Assembly (NCBI GenBank): GCA_900546675.1
Contig: URDQ01000049.1
Location: 1-15,666, forward strand
Direction of reading: 5' to 3'
Source: an uncultured Porphyromonas sp.
Lineage (GTDB): Bacteria > Bacteroidota > Bacteroidia > Bacteroidales > Porphyromonadaceae
Length of the DNA stretch: 15,666 nucleotides
Both the position numbers and the translations under genes were made by a program. Below the pieces are notes generated by a model, which was not told where the DNA came from, did not search any database, and saw only the letters and a program-made list of their open reading frames with translations. The first letter of the stretch is position 1. Each line of letters opens with the position of its first letter. This document shows positions 1 to 7,051 of the stretch, piece after piece.

Positions 1-891
1 GCTAGGAGCCACAAAAGCGTGCTGTACGAATGGTCCGCCCATAGCTCCTCCGCCACGTAGCTCCCATAGTCCACGTAGCTCAGTACGCATCGGCTGCCCC
101 TCGATGGCGACTTGTCGTGTCATCAAGATATGAGGAGCTGTGACCGCATGGCTCCCTTCGACAGGACCTGGCACATTAGTTGCAAGAACCGAATCGCGTA
201 GGGCTACAAGGTAAGGCACCGTCAGCGCCTCGCCATGGTAAGGCACCTTGTAGAGCAGCATGTCGGTGCGTCGACGCATCGTATTGTTGGAGAGCCAGAG
301 ACAGTTCTCACCCACCTTGTAGGAGACGATGTCTTCGGGCGCATTAAGATGGTAGCCGATATGCTTCACGGCTAGTTGGTCAGCCGTGCGGCTAAAGTTC
401 TTCACCAAGTTACTCGCTTGTACCGCCAGCTCGTGGCGTACGAATAGGTTGAGCACAGCTCGTCCACGATCTGCCATAAGGGAGCAGACCGAGTCAGGCG
501 AAGGGCTTTGTATCGTCACCACAATCTGTCCGTGAGCCCACTGGTCGTAAGCGAACTTGACACTGTTCTGTGTATATCGTGCCGCATCGATGTCGACAAT
601 CAGTATATTGCGTACATAGCGGAGGAAGGTGTCGAAGTCCTTCGGATCAACCGTCGTCACGTCCATCTGCTCCTCGACCTGAGGCATAGCGGGTACATAG
701 CTTCGTAGCATCTCCTTGACAGCCGTTCCGACAGAGTCTGCTAGGTAGTCACGATCCATAACGAGCATTACCTCGTTTGGCTTGCCACTAGCCTGAGTAA
801 AGGTGCTACCGCCTCCCCCCGAGCAACTACTCATAGCGAGTAGTGCAAGAAGTGCCAAGTGTAGCGACGTAAGTTGGTGTAAGGGTCTCAT
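1..891 (-). CDS. DUF4837 family lipoprotein, C-terminus beyond the window
   Basis: The reading frame is open from the ATG at 889-891 to the window edge, giving 297 residues without a stop. The N-terminus is a lipoprotein signal: Leu/Ala-rich hydrophobic stretch about 8-20, then MSSC with the acylated Cys at 23, followed by a Ser/Gly linker. The body carries phrases I associate with the Bacteroidota DUF4837 family: KPNEVMLVMDRD near 37, RNILIVDID near 94, SNNTMRRRTDMLLYK near 200, and GGPFVQHAF at the visible end. The molecular function of this family is unknown to me; the signal predicts anchoring in the inner or outer membrane. It starts 26 bases after the stop of the upstream RNA-binding-like gene and has no promoter of its own that I can see, so the two are probably co-transcribed. 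Family assignment is from memory of motifs, fairly confident. Confidence 0.8.
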   Translation of the reverse strand, partial: MRPLHQLTSLHLALLALLAMSSCSGGGGSTFTQASGKPNEVMLVMDRDYLADSVGTAVKEMLRSYVPAMPQVEEQMDVTTVDPKDFDTFLRYVRNILIVDIDAARYTQNSVKFAYDQWAHGQIVVTIQSPSPDSVCSLMADRGRAVLNLFVRHELAVQASNLVKNFSRTADQLAVKHIGYHLNAPEDIVSYKVGENCLWLSNNTMRRRTDMLLYKVPYHGEALTVPYLVALRDSVLATNVPGPVEGSHAVTAPHILMTRQVAIEGQPMRTELRGLWELRGGGAMGGPFVQHAFVAPS

Positions 892-917
892 AAGTCTGTA
901 ATGTTATAGCAAGTAGA

Positions 918-1832
918 TTACTCAGCGCTACCCTTGTGCTTGCTGTAGCTCTCTTGTCTCTCCTTGACCTCCTGATACTTATCCTGGATGCTCTTATTCT
1001 CTGGGTACTGCTCCAGCATCGTCTCGAGGAGCGGTAGCACGATCGGGAAGTTGTAGTATCTCGTCGTCAAGATATGATCTACGAGGAGTAGCAGACGGTG
1101 TATGGTGCCAGGCGAAGCGATGCCACTGGCAGTGAAGCCCTTCTCGTTAGACCCTTTGCAAAAGACCACCTCGTCCGTCACGCTGAGGTCTTCATCGGTT
1201 AGTGCATTAAAGGGGAACCAGTAGTTTGTCTTCTCCTCATCAAAGGCTTCGATAAAGCCGTACTTCTTCATATTCTCCCGCATCTTAATCGTTCCTGCGG
1301 GGCGTACTAAGAGCAGGTCTTCGGCAGGTATTACACTTCTATCCTCATTAGCTTCTATCTCGTCTAGAATCTCGCTTAGGGTAGGCTTGTCGGCAGAGTT
1401 GCGAGGGTGTCGGTTTAGCCCCGCTTTTTGTTGCTTAGAGGTATGTGACTTAAGCTGACTCTTGTTAGGTAGCGGGATGCGGTCGCCCGGCTTGTACATA
1501 TAGGGCTTGTCCTTGTCTATCGCGCCTTCGAGAGGAGCGAGCAGACTCTCTATCGCCTCCTCATCTGACTGCCTTGTCTCGTCGCTTGCTTCGGACTGAG
1601 GCGTCTCCTCTTCGATAGTCTCTGTCTCTTTGTTAGTAGTCCTCTCTCTCTTGTTGTAAACCGTAAAGGACTCGATCAGCTCCTCACGGATATAATGCTG
1701 GTCACCACGACGACTCTCGAGGACTATGTAGTCGCCACAAACTGCTTGGAAGGTACCTCTGAAGGATCTATCCCTTGATACGATAAGAACACTCTGACCT
1801 GGTGTCAGCCAACTTGCGAAATCATTTTTCAT
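918..1832 (-). CDS. Predicted RNA-binding protein: Sm/SH3-like N-terminus plus cold-shock-like domain
   Basis: 304 residues from the ATG at 1830-1832. The frame is open further upstream to 2012, but that extension overlaps the flippase gene and contains this gene's own promoter, so the shorter start is preferred. Residues about 9-55 (GQSVLIVSRDRSFRGTFQA, then IVLES and a basic turn) look like a small five-strand SH3/Sm-like barrel. Residues 61-170 are a charged, low-complexity linker, acidic at 70-95 and basic at 120-145. Residues about 178-238 resemble a cold-shock OB fold: KYGFI at 190 in the RNP1 position, YWFPFNAL at 204 where RNP2 usually lies, then DEVVF and a Gly/Lys turn. The last 60 residues look helical. 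I do not recognise a named family; RNA binding is inferred from fold-like patterns only. Likely cytoplasmic, first gene of a two-gene transcript with the DUF4837 lipoprotein. Confidence 0.75.
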   Translation of the reverse strand: MKNDFASWLTPGQSVLIVSRDRSFRGTFQAVCGDYIVLESRRGDQHYIREELIESFTVYNKRERTTNKETETIEEETPQSEASDETRQSDEEAIESLLAPLEGAIDKDKPYMYKPGDRIPLPNKSQLKSHTSKQQKAGLNRHPRNSADKPTLSEILDEIEANEDRSVIPAEDLLLVRPAGTIKMRENMKKYGFIEAFDEEKTNYWFPFNALTDEDLSVTDEVVFCKGSNEKGFTASGIASPGTIHRLLLLVDHILTTRYYNFPIVLPLLETMLEQYPENKSIQDKYQEVKERQESYSKHKGSAE

Positions 1833-1924
1833 AATCAATCTGTCTATATGGATATGTAAACTATACGTCACGGGCAGTCTGCCTAGCTCGTACCTTGTTG
1901 CAACAGATCTCCCGTGAGGATACA

Positions 1925-1957
1925 CAAAGATAGTGAAATCTTTGACTCCTTTGCAAT
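1925..1957 (-). promoter_or_regulatory. Bacteroidota-type promoter for the RNA-binding/DUF4837 pair
   Basis: On the minus strand TATCTTTG (complement of 1925-1932) matches the -7 consensus TAnnTTTG, and ATTG (1954-1957) lies 21 bases upstream as a -33 element. It sits just after the flippase stop and predicts a leader of about 85 bases before the ATG at 1832. Confidence 0.65.
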
Positions 1958-1971
1958 GTTTCGCTATAGTA

Positions 1972-3516
1972 TTAAGAAGCTTTGTGGCGCAGACGGCGCA
2001 AGATCGGGGCAAACGCCTTAACTAGTTGCTCGCGCCAAACGATATAACCAGCGAGTGCGACTAAGACCACGGTGCTGAGTAGCAGACGCAGCCACATCGT
2101 AGTCACCGCTCCGTAGATCCACAAGACGAGTCCCACAGCGATGGCGCCCACGACGAAATAACCTGCCGTCGCTCTCAATTGGTACGGCACGGGATAGTAC
2201 TTGCGCCCGAGAAAATAGGAGATGAGTACCAGTAGGAGGTTGCTCACGACCGAGGCATAGGCACACGCCATAAAGCCCCAATGCGGTGCGCCCCACACGA
2301 TGATCGCCACCGTCAGCAGACAGCCAGCCGTGGAGATGATACCACCCCAATAGGTGCGGTCGGTCAGCTTGTACCAGAGCGATAGATTGTAGTAAATGCC
2401 GAAGAGCACCTCCCCAAGCATCACGAATGGCACGACCCGAAGCCCATCGTAGTAGGCGGGACTGATCAGCACCTTGAGCAGGTCGAGGTAGCACATCACG
2501 GCAACATAAATAAAGATAGCCGAGAGCAGGTAATAGTGCATTGCCTTCGCATAGGTGATGCGTCGCTCTTGCTCTGCAGCAGCCTCTTCGTCTGCCGAGA
2601 GCTTGCCCTCCTTACCTCGCTGGAAGATGAAGGGCTCGTAAGCAAAGCGGAAGGCTTGTGTAAACATGACGATGACGACCGCTATCTTGTACCCCGCACT
2701 GTAGATGCCGAGCTGCGTATTGGCAAAGGTTTGATCCTCAAAGAGCATCGGGAAGATGATCTTGTCCGCCATCTTGTTGAAGTTGCCCGCTATGCCGAGC
2801 AAAACCATCGGTAGCGAGTAGTGGAGCATACGACGAAGCAGCTCCCAGTCGAAGCGTCCTCCGCCCCGCGCCAGCTTCATAATGGGGATCAAGACTAGTA
2901 GGAGAACGATATTGGCGATCATATTCGAGAGAAAGATATACTCGACCCCTAGCCCTGGTTCGTACCACCAGTCGACCACTCCAGGCACCACCCTCTGGAG
3001 CCAAGGACAGACCAATAGGAAGAAGAGGTTGAGCCCCACCGTCAGGAGTACGTAGCCTATCTTGATCAAGCCATATCGCAAGGCCTGATTGGTGTAGCGT
3101 AGATAAGCAAAGGGGATACTGGTGAAGGCATCGATCGCCACGATCACGATCAGCATCGCCACGGGGCGCAGCATATCGGCATACCCGAGAGCTGCTCCGA
3201 TCGGCTTGACAAAGAGCAAGCCCAAGATGAGGAAGAGGAGCGAACTGGTGCCTAGTGTACGCAAACTATTGGCATACACCTTGCGCCCGTCACCCTCACG
3301 ACTGAAGCGGAAGAAGCCCGTCTCCATCCCATACGTTAGGAGGATCAGGAGTAGCGCTACCCACGCATACAGATTGGTCACGATACCATAGTCAGCAGGC
3401 GAGGGTAGCTGATACACATAGAGCGGGAAGAGCGCCCAGCTGAGGAAGCGACTGAGCATAGTCGTCGCTCCGTAGATGACGGTATCCTTAAAGAGACTCT
3501 TGATGCGACTACTCAT
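1972..3516 (-). CDS. Polysaccharide/oligosaccharide flippase (Wzx-like, MOP superfamily)
   Basis: 514 residues, the usual size for Wzx-type exporters. The start MSSRIKSLFKDTVIYGATTMLSRFLSW is typical: a short amphipathic cytoplasmic segment followed at once by the first membrane helix. I count roughly 12-14 hydrophobic helices along the chain, with a longer charged cytoplasmic loop around residues 300-325 (GKLSADEEAAAEQERR) and a basic C-terminus (LRRLRHKAS). Family members move undecaprenyl-linked sugar units across the inner membrane for LPS, capsule or other glycans. No glycosyltransferases lie nearby, so the substrate cannot be guessed. The ATG is 30 bases after the rnz stop, with no promoter in between, suggesting read-through from hbd-rnz. 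It could equally be annotated as a lipopolysaccharide biosynthesis protein. Confidence 0.85.
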   Translation of the reverse strand: MSSRIKSLFKDTVIYGATTMLSRFLSWALFPLYVYQLPSPADYGIVTNLYAWVALLLILLTYGMETGFFRFSREGDGRKVYANSLRTLGTSSLLFLILGLLFVKPIGAALGYADMLRPVAMLIVIVAIDAFTSIPFAYLRYTNQALRYGLIKIGYVLLTVGLNLFFLLVCPWLQRVVPGVVDWWYEPGLGVEYIFLSNMIANIVLLLVLIPIMKLARGGGRFDWELLRRMLHYSLPMVLLGIAGNFNKMADKIIFPMLFEDQTFANTQLGIYSAGYKIAVVIVMFTQAFRFAYEPFIFQRGKEGKLSADEEAAAEQERRITYAKAMHYYLLSAIFIYVAVMCYLDLLKVLISPAYYDGLRVVPFVMLGEVLFGIYYNLSLWYKLTDRTYWGGIISTAGCLLTVAIIVWGAPHWGFMACAYASVVSNLLLVLISYFLGRKYYPVPYQLRATAGYFVVGAIAVGLVLWIYGAVTTMWLRLLLSTVVLVALAGYIVWREQLVKAFAPILRRLRHKAS

Positions 3517-3546
3517 GGTTCTGTCAACTCCGTTTCGTGCAAAGTA

Positions 3547-4458
3547 TTACACTTCGTATAGATCTCCCTCTTGGGTTGCACAGCTATTGGGAAAGACCTC
3601 TTGCGCCTCACCAAGCAACCTCGACAGGTCGTCATAGCGACCTGAGTAGTGACCCAAGAGCAGTTGACCCACCTCGGCCGCCGTGGCCACCTCAGCGGCT
3701 TGTCGTGCTGTCGAGTGCCCGTAAGCCGCTGCACGGTCGCGAAACTCATCGCTGTAAGTACTCTCGTGGTAGAGGAGGTTCACGCCTCGTATCTGCTCTA
3801 CTAGATGCCACGCTGGGAGCGTGTCTGAGAGATAAGCGTAGGAGCGAGATGGGCGCCCTGGCTTCGTTAGCTCACGATTGGGGATGATGCGCCCTCCACC
3901 TGAAGGTACGTAGTCTAGACCCATTTGTAGGGCATGCATAGCTGTGTGAGGGATTTGATAAAAGTCGGTAGCCACAGGATCTATCCGTCTCGGCATACAG
4001 TGCTCACGACAGAGGAAGCCGATGGCACTCGTGCGGTGCCGTAGTGGCAGCGTGTCGACCTGCAGCCAAGGGTCGGAGTAGACAGCTCGGGAGACCTCTT
4101 CGCTCGAAGCTACGACCACAGAAAGTTCGTAGGGACTCTCCTCGATGTGATGCTCCTCGATGTAGCGTATGTAGTCAGCCACCTCGGCTGTCGTCACGAT
4201 GGTGAGCGGCTTAGTGCGCCCTACGTGTGCCATCGAGGTGAGTAGCCCTGGTAGTCCGAAGCAGTGATCCCCATGAGCGTGAGAGATAAAGAGCGCCTCC
4301 AGCTGCGTGATCTTATAGCCCTCCAGGATCAACGAGTGCTGCGCCCCTTCGCCAGCATCTATCAGGTAATGATGCCCTGCGACGGTCAGTACTTGTGCTG
4401 AGGGAAGGTGGTGTCGTGTGGGACGTGCAGAGCCACAACCGAGGATCTTGACTTGCAT
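3547..4458 (-). CDS. rnz: Ribonuclease Z (tRNA 3'-end endonuclease)
   Basis: 303 residues, the standard length of short-form RNase Z. This metallo-beta-lactamase enzyme cuts the 3' trailer from tRNA precursors, preparing tRNAs that lack an encoded CCA. All zinc ligands are in place: HAHGDH (H60, H62, D64, H65), H141 in LRHRTSAIGF, D212 in YLSDT, and H270 in LLLGHYSGRY; GHSTARQAAE at 247-256 is also typical. The substrate-binding flexible arm would be the region around 155-195. It lies 35 bases after hbd and 30 before the flippase, so it is probably the middle gene of a three-gene transcript. The tRNA-Pro at 6090-6164 in this window has no encoded CCA, consistent with a need for this enzyme. 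Very confident. Confidence 0.95.
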   Translation of the reverse strand: MQVKILGCGSARPTRHHLPSAQVLTVAGHHYLIDAGEGAQHSLILEGYKITQLEALFISHAHGDHCFGLPGLLTSMAHVGRTKPLTIVTTAEVADYIRYIEEHHIEESPYELSVVVASSEEVSRAVYSDPWLQVDTLPLRHRTSAIGFLCREHCMPRRIDPVATDFYQIPHTAMHALQMGLDYVPSGGGRIIPNRELTKPGRPSRSYAYLSDTLPAWHLVEQIRGVNLLYHESTYSDEFRDRAAAYGHSTARQAAEVATAAEVGQLLLGHYSGRYDDLSRLLGEAQEVFPNSCATQEGDLYEV

Positions 4459-4493
4459 CTCAAGCGTGTTGCTATAAACGAAGGCTATATTGT

Positions 4494-5408
4494 TTAGGCT
4501 TGCTTCTCCTCCTCTGAGGTGTAGCGGTAGAAGCCCACGCCGACCTTGCGACCGAGCTGTCCAGCGCGTACCTTCCTACGTAGTAGTGGGTGCGGACGAT
4601 ACTTGCTATCCATAAACTCCGCAAAGAGTCCCTCCAAGATCTCCAGACAAGTGTCTAGCCCGATCCAGTCTGCCAGCTCTAGCGGACCCATCGGGTGACT
4701 GGCGCCGATGCGCATTGCACGGTCTATATCTTCGATAGAGCCGATACCTTGAGCCAGCTCGGTGATCGCCTCGTTGATCATTGGTATGAGCATACGATTG
4801 ACGATGTAGCCTGGCGAGTCCTCGACGTAGACCGTATCCTTGCCCATCGCATCGCACAGCTCCTGTATCTGCTCTAGCGTCTCTTGCGAAGTGTGCTGTG
4901 ACGAAACGATCTCGACAAGGTCAATGAGCGGCACGGGGTTGAAGAAGTGCATCCCCGCCACAAGCGACGGACGCTGTGTAGCGTTGCCTAGCTCCGTGAT
5001 GCTGATCGACGAAGTGATCGAAGCAATGATCGTCCCCTCACTGAGGACAGCATCAAGGTCTCGGTAAAGATCTTTGTGCTCCTCTAGAGTGCCACTAGTC
5101 GCCTCTATGACGAGGTTGGCCGAGACAATGTCGGCATTGTCCACAGTCACCTTGATGCGGCTGAGCAACTCCTGCTGCTCCTCTTCGCTCCAGTCGAAAA
5201 GCTCGCCACACTCCGCCAGCGACTGCTCCAAAAGCGGGATAGCCCGCTTCTGACGTTCCAAAGAGCGTGCCTGTATGACGGTAGGTATATGATGCATAGC
5301 TAGGCAGATGGCTATGCTACGACCCATAGAGCCAGCGCCTATGACGGCTACCTTCTTATCGTAGTGAACCGCAGCGACATCTCGCTGGGTAGAAGTATCG
5401 TTTGTCAT
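4494..5408 (-). CDS. hbd: 3-hydroxybutyryl-CoA (3-hydroxyacyl-CoA) dehydrogenase
   Basis: 304 residues; family members of this single-function type run about 280-300. It interconverts acetoacetyl-CoA and 3-hydroxybutyryl-CoA with NAD(P)H, a step of butyrate fermentation. The N-terminal Rossmann fold has GAGSMG at 24-29. SSIS at 133-136, catalytic H154 in GMHFFNP, E166 in LVEIV and N204 in DSPGYIVNRML match the known active-site dyad and its partners. The C-terminal domain has SHPMGPLELADWIGLD. The N-terminus is some 18 residues longer than usual before the first strand (KKVAVIGAG), so a later start is possible, but no other Met lies in that stretch. It heads a likely transcript hbd-rnz-flippase. 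Other butyrate genes (thiolase, crotonase, butyryl-CoA dehydrogenase) are not in the window, so the pathway role is inferred from family and genus. Confidence 0.92.
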   Translation of the reverse strand: MTNDTSTQRDVAAVHYDKKVAVIGAGSMGRSIAICLAMHHIPTVIQARSLERQKRAIPLLEQSLAECGELFDWSEEEQQELLSRIKVTVDNADIVSANLVIEATSGTLEEHKDLYRDLDAVLSEGTIIASITSSISITELGNATQRPSLVAGMHFFNPVPLIDLVEIVSSQHTSQETLEQIQELCDAMGKDTVYVEDSPGYIVNRMLIPMINEAITELAQGIGSIEDIDRAMRIGASHPMGPLELADWIGLDTCLEILEGLFAEFMDSKYRPHPLLRRKVRAGQLGRKVGVGFYRYTSEEEKQA

Positions 5409-5433
5409 TTCTTTATAGTCTCTTTTGTAGGAT

Positions 5434-5441
5434 CAAAGGTA
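5434..5441 (-). promoter_or_regulatory. Candidate -7 element for hbd
   Basis: The minus strand reads TACCTTTG here, an exact TAnnTTTG match, 25 bases before the hbd ATG. No good -33 TTTG is present at the expected distance; that position falls inside the heptad array starting at 5451, so array length would alter the upstream promoter region. Confidence 0.5.
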
Positions 5442-5450
5442 CGAAAAAGA

Positions 5451-5492
5451 GATTAGAGACTAGAAGTTAGATATTAGAGGTTAGATTTTAGT
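5451..5492. repeat. Heptanucleotide tandem array A (nnTTAGA), 6 units
   Basis: Six consecutive 7-base units on the + strand: GATTAGA, GACTAGA, AGTTAGA, TATTAGA, GGTTAGA, TTTTAGT. The core TTAGA is nearly constant and the first two bases vary. It lies directly upstream of the hbd -7 element. A closely related array occurs at 14475-14523 with four of the same units, so this is a dispersed family. Confidence 0.85.
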
Positions 5493-5500
5493 AGCACTAG

Positions 5501-5556
5501 AGCCAACGGCCAACAGCCAACAGCCAACAGCCAACAGCTAATAGCCAACAGCTAAC
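5501..5556. repeat. Heptanucleotide tandem array B (AGCCAAC), 8 units
   Basis: Eight consecutive 7-base units: AGCCAAC, GGCCAAC, three more AGCCAAC, AGCTAAT, AGCCAAC, AGCTAAC. It is separated from array A by 8 bases and ends 3 bases before the stop of the HTH gene. Read on the other strand the variant units become GTTAGCT, close to the GTTAGA core of array A, so the two arrays may be inverted relatives. Confidence 0.9.
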
Positions 5557-5559
5557 TAG

Positions 5560-5931
5560 CTACGCATAGGCTGGTGTGGCACAGCCTAGCACCAGCTCGG
5601 CAGAGAGTCCCAGTACTTGACAGATGCGCCCCGCTAGCGAGAGCGATGGCTCGCTTTTGTCATTGACGAAGTCACTCACACGAGACGGAGAGATGCCTAG
5701 CTCACGGGCTAGTTCCGCCTGAGACTTGCCCTGCTCCTTGAGGGCATAGCTGATTAGTTCGCCCAGCGTCAGGGTCTCTAGCGGATAATGTTCCTCTTCG
5801 TACGAGGCGACCACATCACTCATGATCGCTAACTCCTGCTCTTCGGACGCACTCATTGTCTCATCCTCCATACGAGGCAGGAGCGCCTCCACACGAGCTA
5901 GAGCGTATCTATATTGTTCTTCTGTATACAT
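5560..5931 (-). CDS. HigA/COG5499-type HTH transcriptional regulator, orphan antitoxin-like
   Basis: 123 residues. The N-terminal 50 residues (EEQYRYALARVEALL, then SASEEQELAIMSDVVASYEEEHYPL) match the helical segment of HigA-type antitoxins of the COG5499 group. A Cro/C1-like HTH follows: GELISYALKEQGKSQAELARELG and SPSRVSDFVNDK at about 57-92, then a final helix pair (LAGRICQVLGLSAELVLG). Such proteins usually follow a RelE-fold HigB toxin and repress the shared operon. Here neither side has a toxin: upstream is tRNA-Pro with its terminator, downstream are the heptad arrays. It may be a solitary regulator, or the toxin was lost. An inverted repeat at 5954-5992 could be its operator. Nothing is truncated; the family assignment is solid, the regulatory target unknown. 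Confidence 0.85.
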   Translation of the reverse strand: MYTEEQYRYALARVEALLPRMEDETMSASEEQELAIMSDVVASYEEEHYPLETLTLGELISYALKEQGKSQAELARELGISPSRVSDFVNDKSEPSLSLAGRICQVLGLSAELVLGCATPAYA

Positions 5932-5942
5932 GTCTCAAAGCG

Positions 5943-5992
5943 GTTAGATAGTTAGACAATCTGTTTGCTTTTGCGTCACATACTCATTGTCT
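5943..5992. promoter_or_regulatory. Possible operator upstream of the HTH gene
   Basis: A perfect 7-base inverted repeat, AGACAAT (5954-5960) and ATTGTCT (5986-5992), has half-site centres 32 bases apart, about three helical turns on one DNA face. A short direct repeat GTTAGA (5943-5948, 5951-5956) overlaps the proximal half. The location 12-60 bases before the ATG of an HTH repressor suits autoregulation; this is inference. Confidence 0.4.
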
Positions 5993-6023
5993 GCCGTAAA
6001 CGGATATAGTAGAGCTACCCGCT

Positions 6024-6067
6024 AAAAACGACAATAGAGCGGCACTTGCCACTCTACTATCGTTTTA
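6024..6067 (-). terminator. Intrinsic terminator after tRNA-Pro
   Basis: Arms AAAACGAYARTAGAG pair over 13 of 15 positions, with an inner GGC/GCC pair around a short loop. On the minus strand the hairpin is followed by TTTTT (6024-6028). It lies 23 bases past the tRNA 3' end and separates it from the HTH gene. The right arm is partly duplicated at 6071-6080 (TATCGTTTTA twice). Confidence 0.75.
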
Positions 6068-6089
6068 AGCTATCGTTTTAGCTTCTCTG

Positions 6090-6164
6090 TCGGGGTACCA
6101 GGATTCGAACCTGGGACCCCCTGCTCCCAAAGCAGGTGCGCTAACCGGACTGCGCTACACCCCG
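6090..6164 (-). tRNA. tRNA-Pro (anticodon UGG)
   Basis: The minus strand folds as a full cloverleaf: 7-bp acceptor CGGGGTG with TACCCCG (last pair G-U), D arm GCGC/GCGC with a GG-containing loop, anticodon stem CCTGC/GCAGG with loop TTTGGGA (anticodon TGG), and T arm CCAGG-TTCGAAT-CCTGG. The discriminator base is A at 6090. CCA is not encoded, so RNase Z-type processing and CCA addition are required. UGG can read all Pro codons with a suitable modification. No repeats suggesting an attachment site were seen around it. Confidence 0.97.
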
Positions 6165-6220
6165 AAGATTCCGATCGGTACATCGTGGGGAAGAACACCC
6201 CCTTCGTCCCGTTCGTGGTG

Positions 6221-6251
6221 CAAAGATACGACATTTAATTGAATAAACAAG
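6221..6251 (-). promoter_or_regulatory. Promoter for tRNA-Pro
   Basis: TATCTTTG on the minus strand (6221-6228) with CTTG (6248-6251) exactly 19 bases upstream, the same layout as the yceD promoter. Predicted start near 6214, giving a 5' leader of about 50 bases to be removed by RNase P. The remaining upstream stretch, 6252-6368, up to the transferase stop shows no gene or strong hairpin. Confidence 0.65.
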
Positions 6252-6368
6252 TACTCCGACTGCGAAGTTTTCGAAATGTTGAGATAAACAGCAGTTGATG
6301 GGGGATAGTTTGGCGATTATTGGGAAGCGTCTAGCGTCCGTTTGAGTGAAAGCGACCAGCAACTTCAG

Positions 6369-7049
6369 CTATTCAGCCAGTAGGACGGCATCTCCTGCGT
6401 CTAGCACATAAGTTAGGTGGTACGGCGCTGTCGTGATGCTACGAAGGAGATAGCCCGTGAGGAGGGTGGGGGGGGCGTCCCCTTCGTCGGCATAGATGGT
6501 GTAACGGGCGATCGAGTCGCCCCCCTCGTCACTATACAGGCTCGTAGAGACGGAGCCTTCGGGCAGCGAGATGATGTAGTTGGTCGCTAGGTGGCGCTTG
6601 ACCTTTGGTGGGTAAGCTTTGTAAGCAGCCTCCTTGAGTCCCCACACCGTGTAGAGCCACTCGCGAGCTGCCTGTGGCTCCTCGGCTGCGAGCAAATGAT
6701 GATAGTGAGCTAGCTCAGCGGGAGACATAAACCGCGGAGCTATCTGTGGCAACGTATCACTAGCGATCTGTAGGTCTACGCCGATGCTGCACTGCCCCTC
6801 GCAGAGGACGAGGGCAACGTAGTTACCGCTGTGGGAGATGGAGATAGTATAATCACGGTCAGGCGAGACAAGGCGGGGAGCACCCGTGGGGAGGTGCATC
6901 AATTGCCAAGCCGTCTCTCCAGGAGCGATCTTGTCCAGGAGTTGCTGCGTCAGCGAGCGATAATTAGATAGGCTCGGAGCGATACCCGAGGGTAGCTCTG
7001 CGATGTAAAGTGTCCCCCCTAGCGGGAGGTCTAGCTGTGAGTAGGTCAC
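6369..7049 (-). CDS. 4'-phosphopantetheinyl transferase, Sfp/W-KEA type
   Basis: 226 residues, normal for Sfp-type enzymes, which transfer phosphopantetheine from CoA to the serine of carrier proteins. Key motifs: SISHSGNYVAL at 70-80 (CoA-contacting His 73), GVDLQ at 90-94 with metal-binding D92, and WGLKEAAYKA at 136-145 with W136, K139 and E140. The residue two after D92 is Gln 94, where Sfp has Glu. The start is a GTG at 7047-7049, two bases after the gldE stop, so translation is probably coupled. The only carrier protein in the window is AcpP (12112-12351), a plausible substrate. A C8 run in the coding strand near the C-terminus (complement of 6468-6475, encoding APPT) could slip and shift frame. 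Confidence 0.88.
   Translation of the reverse strand: MTYSQLDLPLGGTLYIAELPSGIAPSLSNYRSLTQQLLDKIAPGETAWQLMHLPTGAPRLVSPDRDYTISISHSGNYVALVLCEGQCSIGVDLQIASDTLPQIAPRFMSPAELAHYHHLLAAEEPQAAREWLYTVWGLKEAAYKAYPPKVKRHLATNYIISLPEGSVSTSLYSDEGGDSIARYTIYADEGDAPPTLLTGYLLRSITTAPYHLTYVLDAGDAVLLAE
6468..6475. repeat. G8 homopolymer inside the transferase gene
   Basis: Eight consecutive G on the + strand (C8 in the coding strand) about 35 codons before the stop. The run is in frame here and the protein continues past it normally. Confidence 0.9.
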
Positions 7050-7051
7050 AC

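Noticed and set aside
508..708. Plus-strand ORF inside the DUF4837 gene
   Set aside because: Antisense shadow of a clearly recognised coding frame. The same applies to the plus-strand ORFs within hbd, gldE, rnc, fabF and the DUF2130 gene.
1833..2012. N-terminal extension of the RNA-binding gene
   Set aside because: It overlaps the flippase end and contains the promoter; the sequence is unlike the rest of the protein.
6090..6164. tRNA-Pro as an integration site for a mobile element
   Set aside because: No partial tRNA duplicate, integrase or shift in gene content is seen on either side.
6141..6362. Minus-strand ORF of 73 residues
   Set aside because: It overlaps the tRNA-Pro gene and its promoter.
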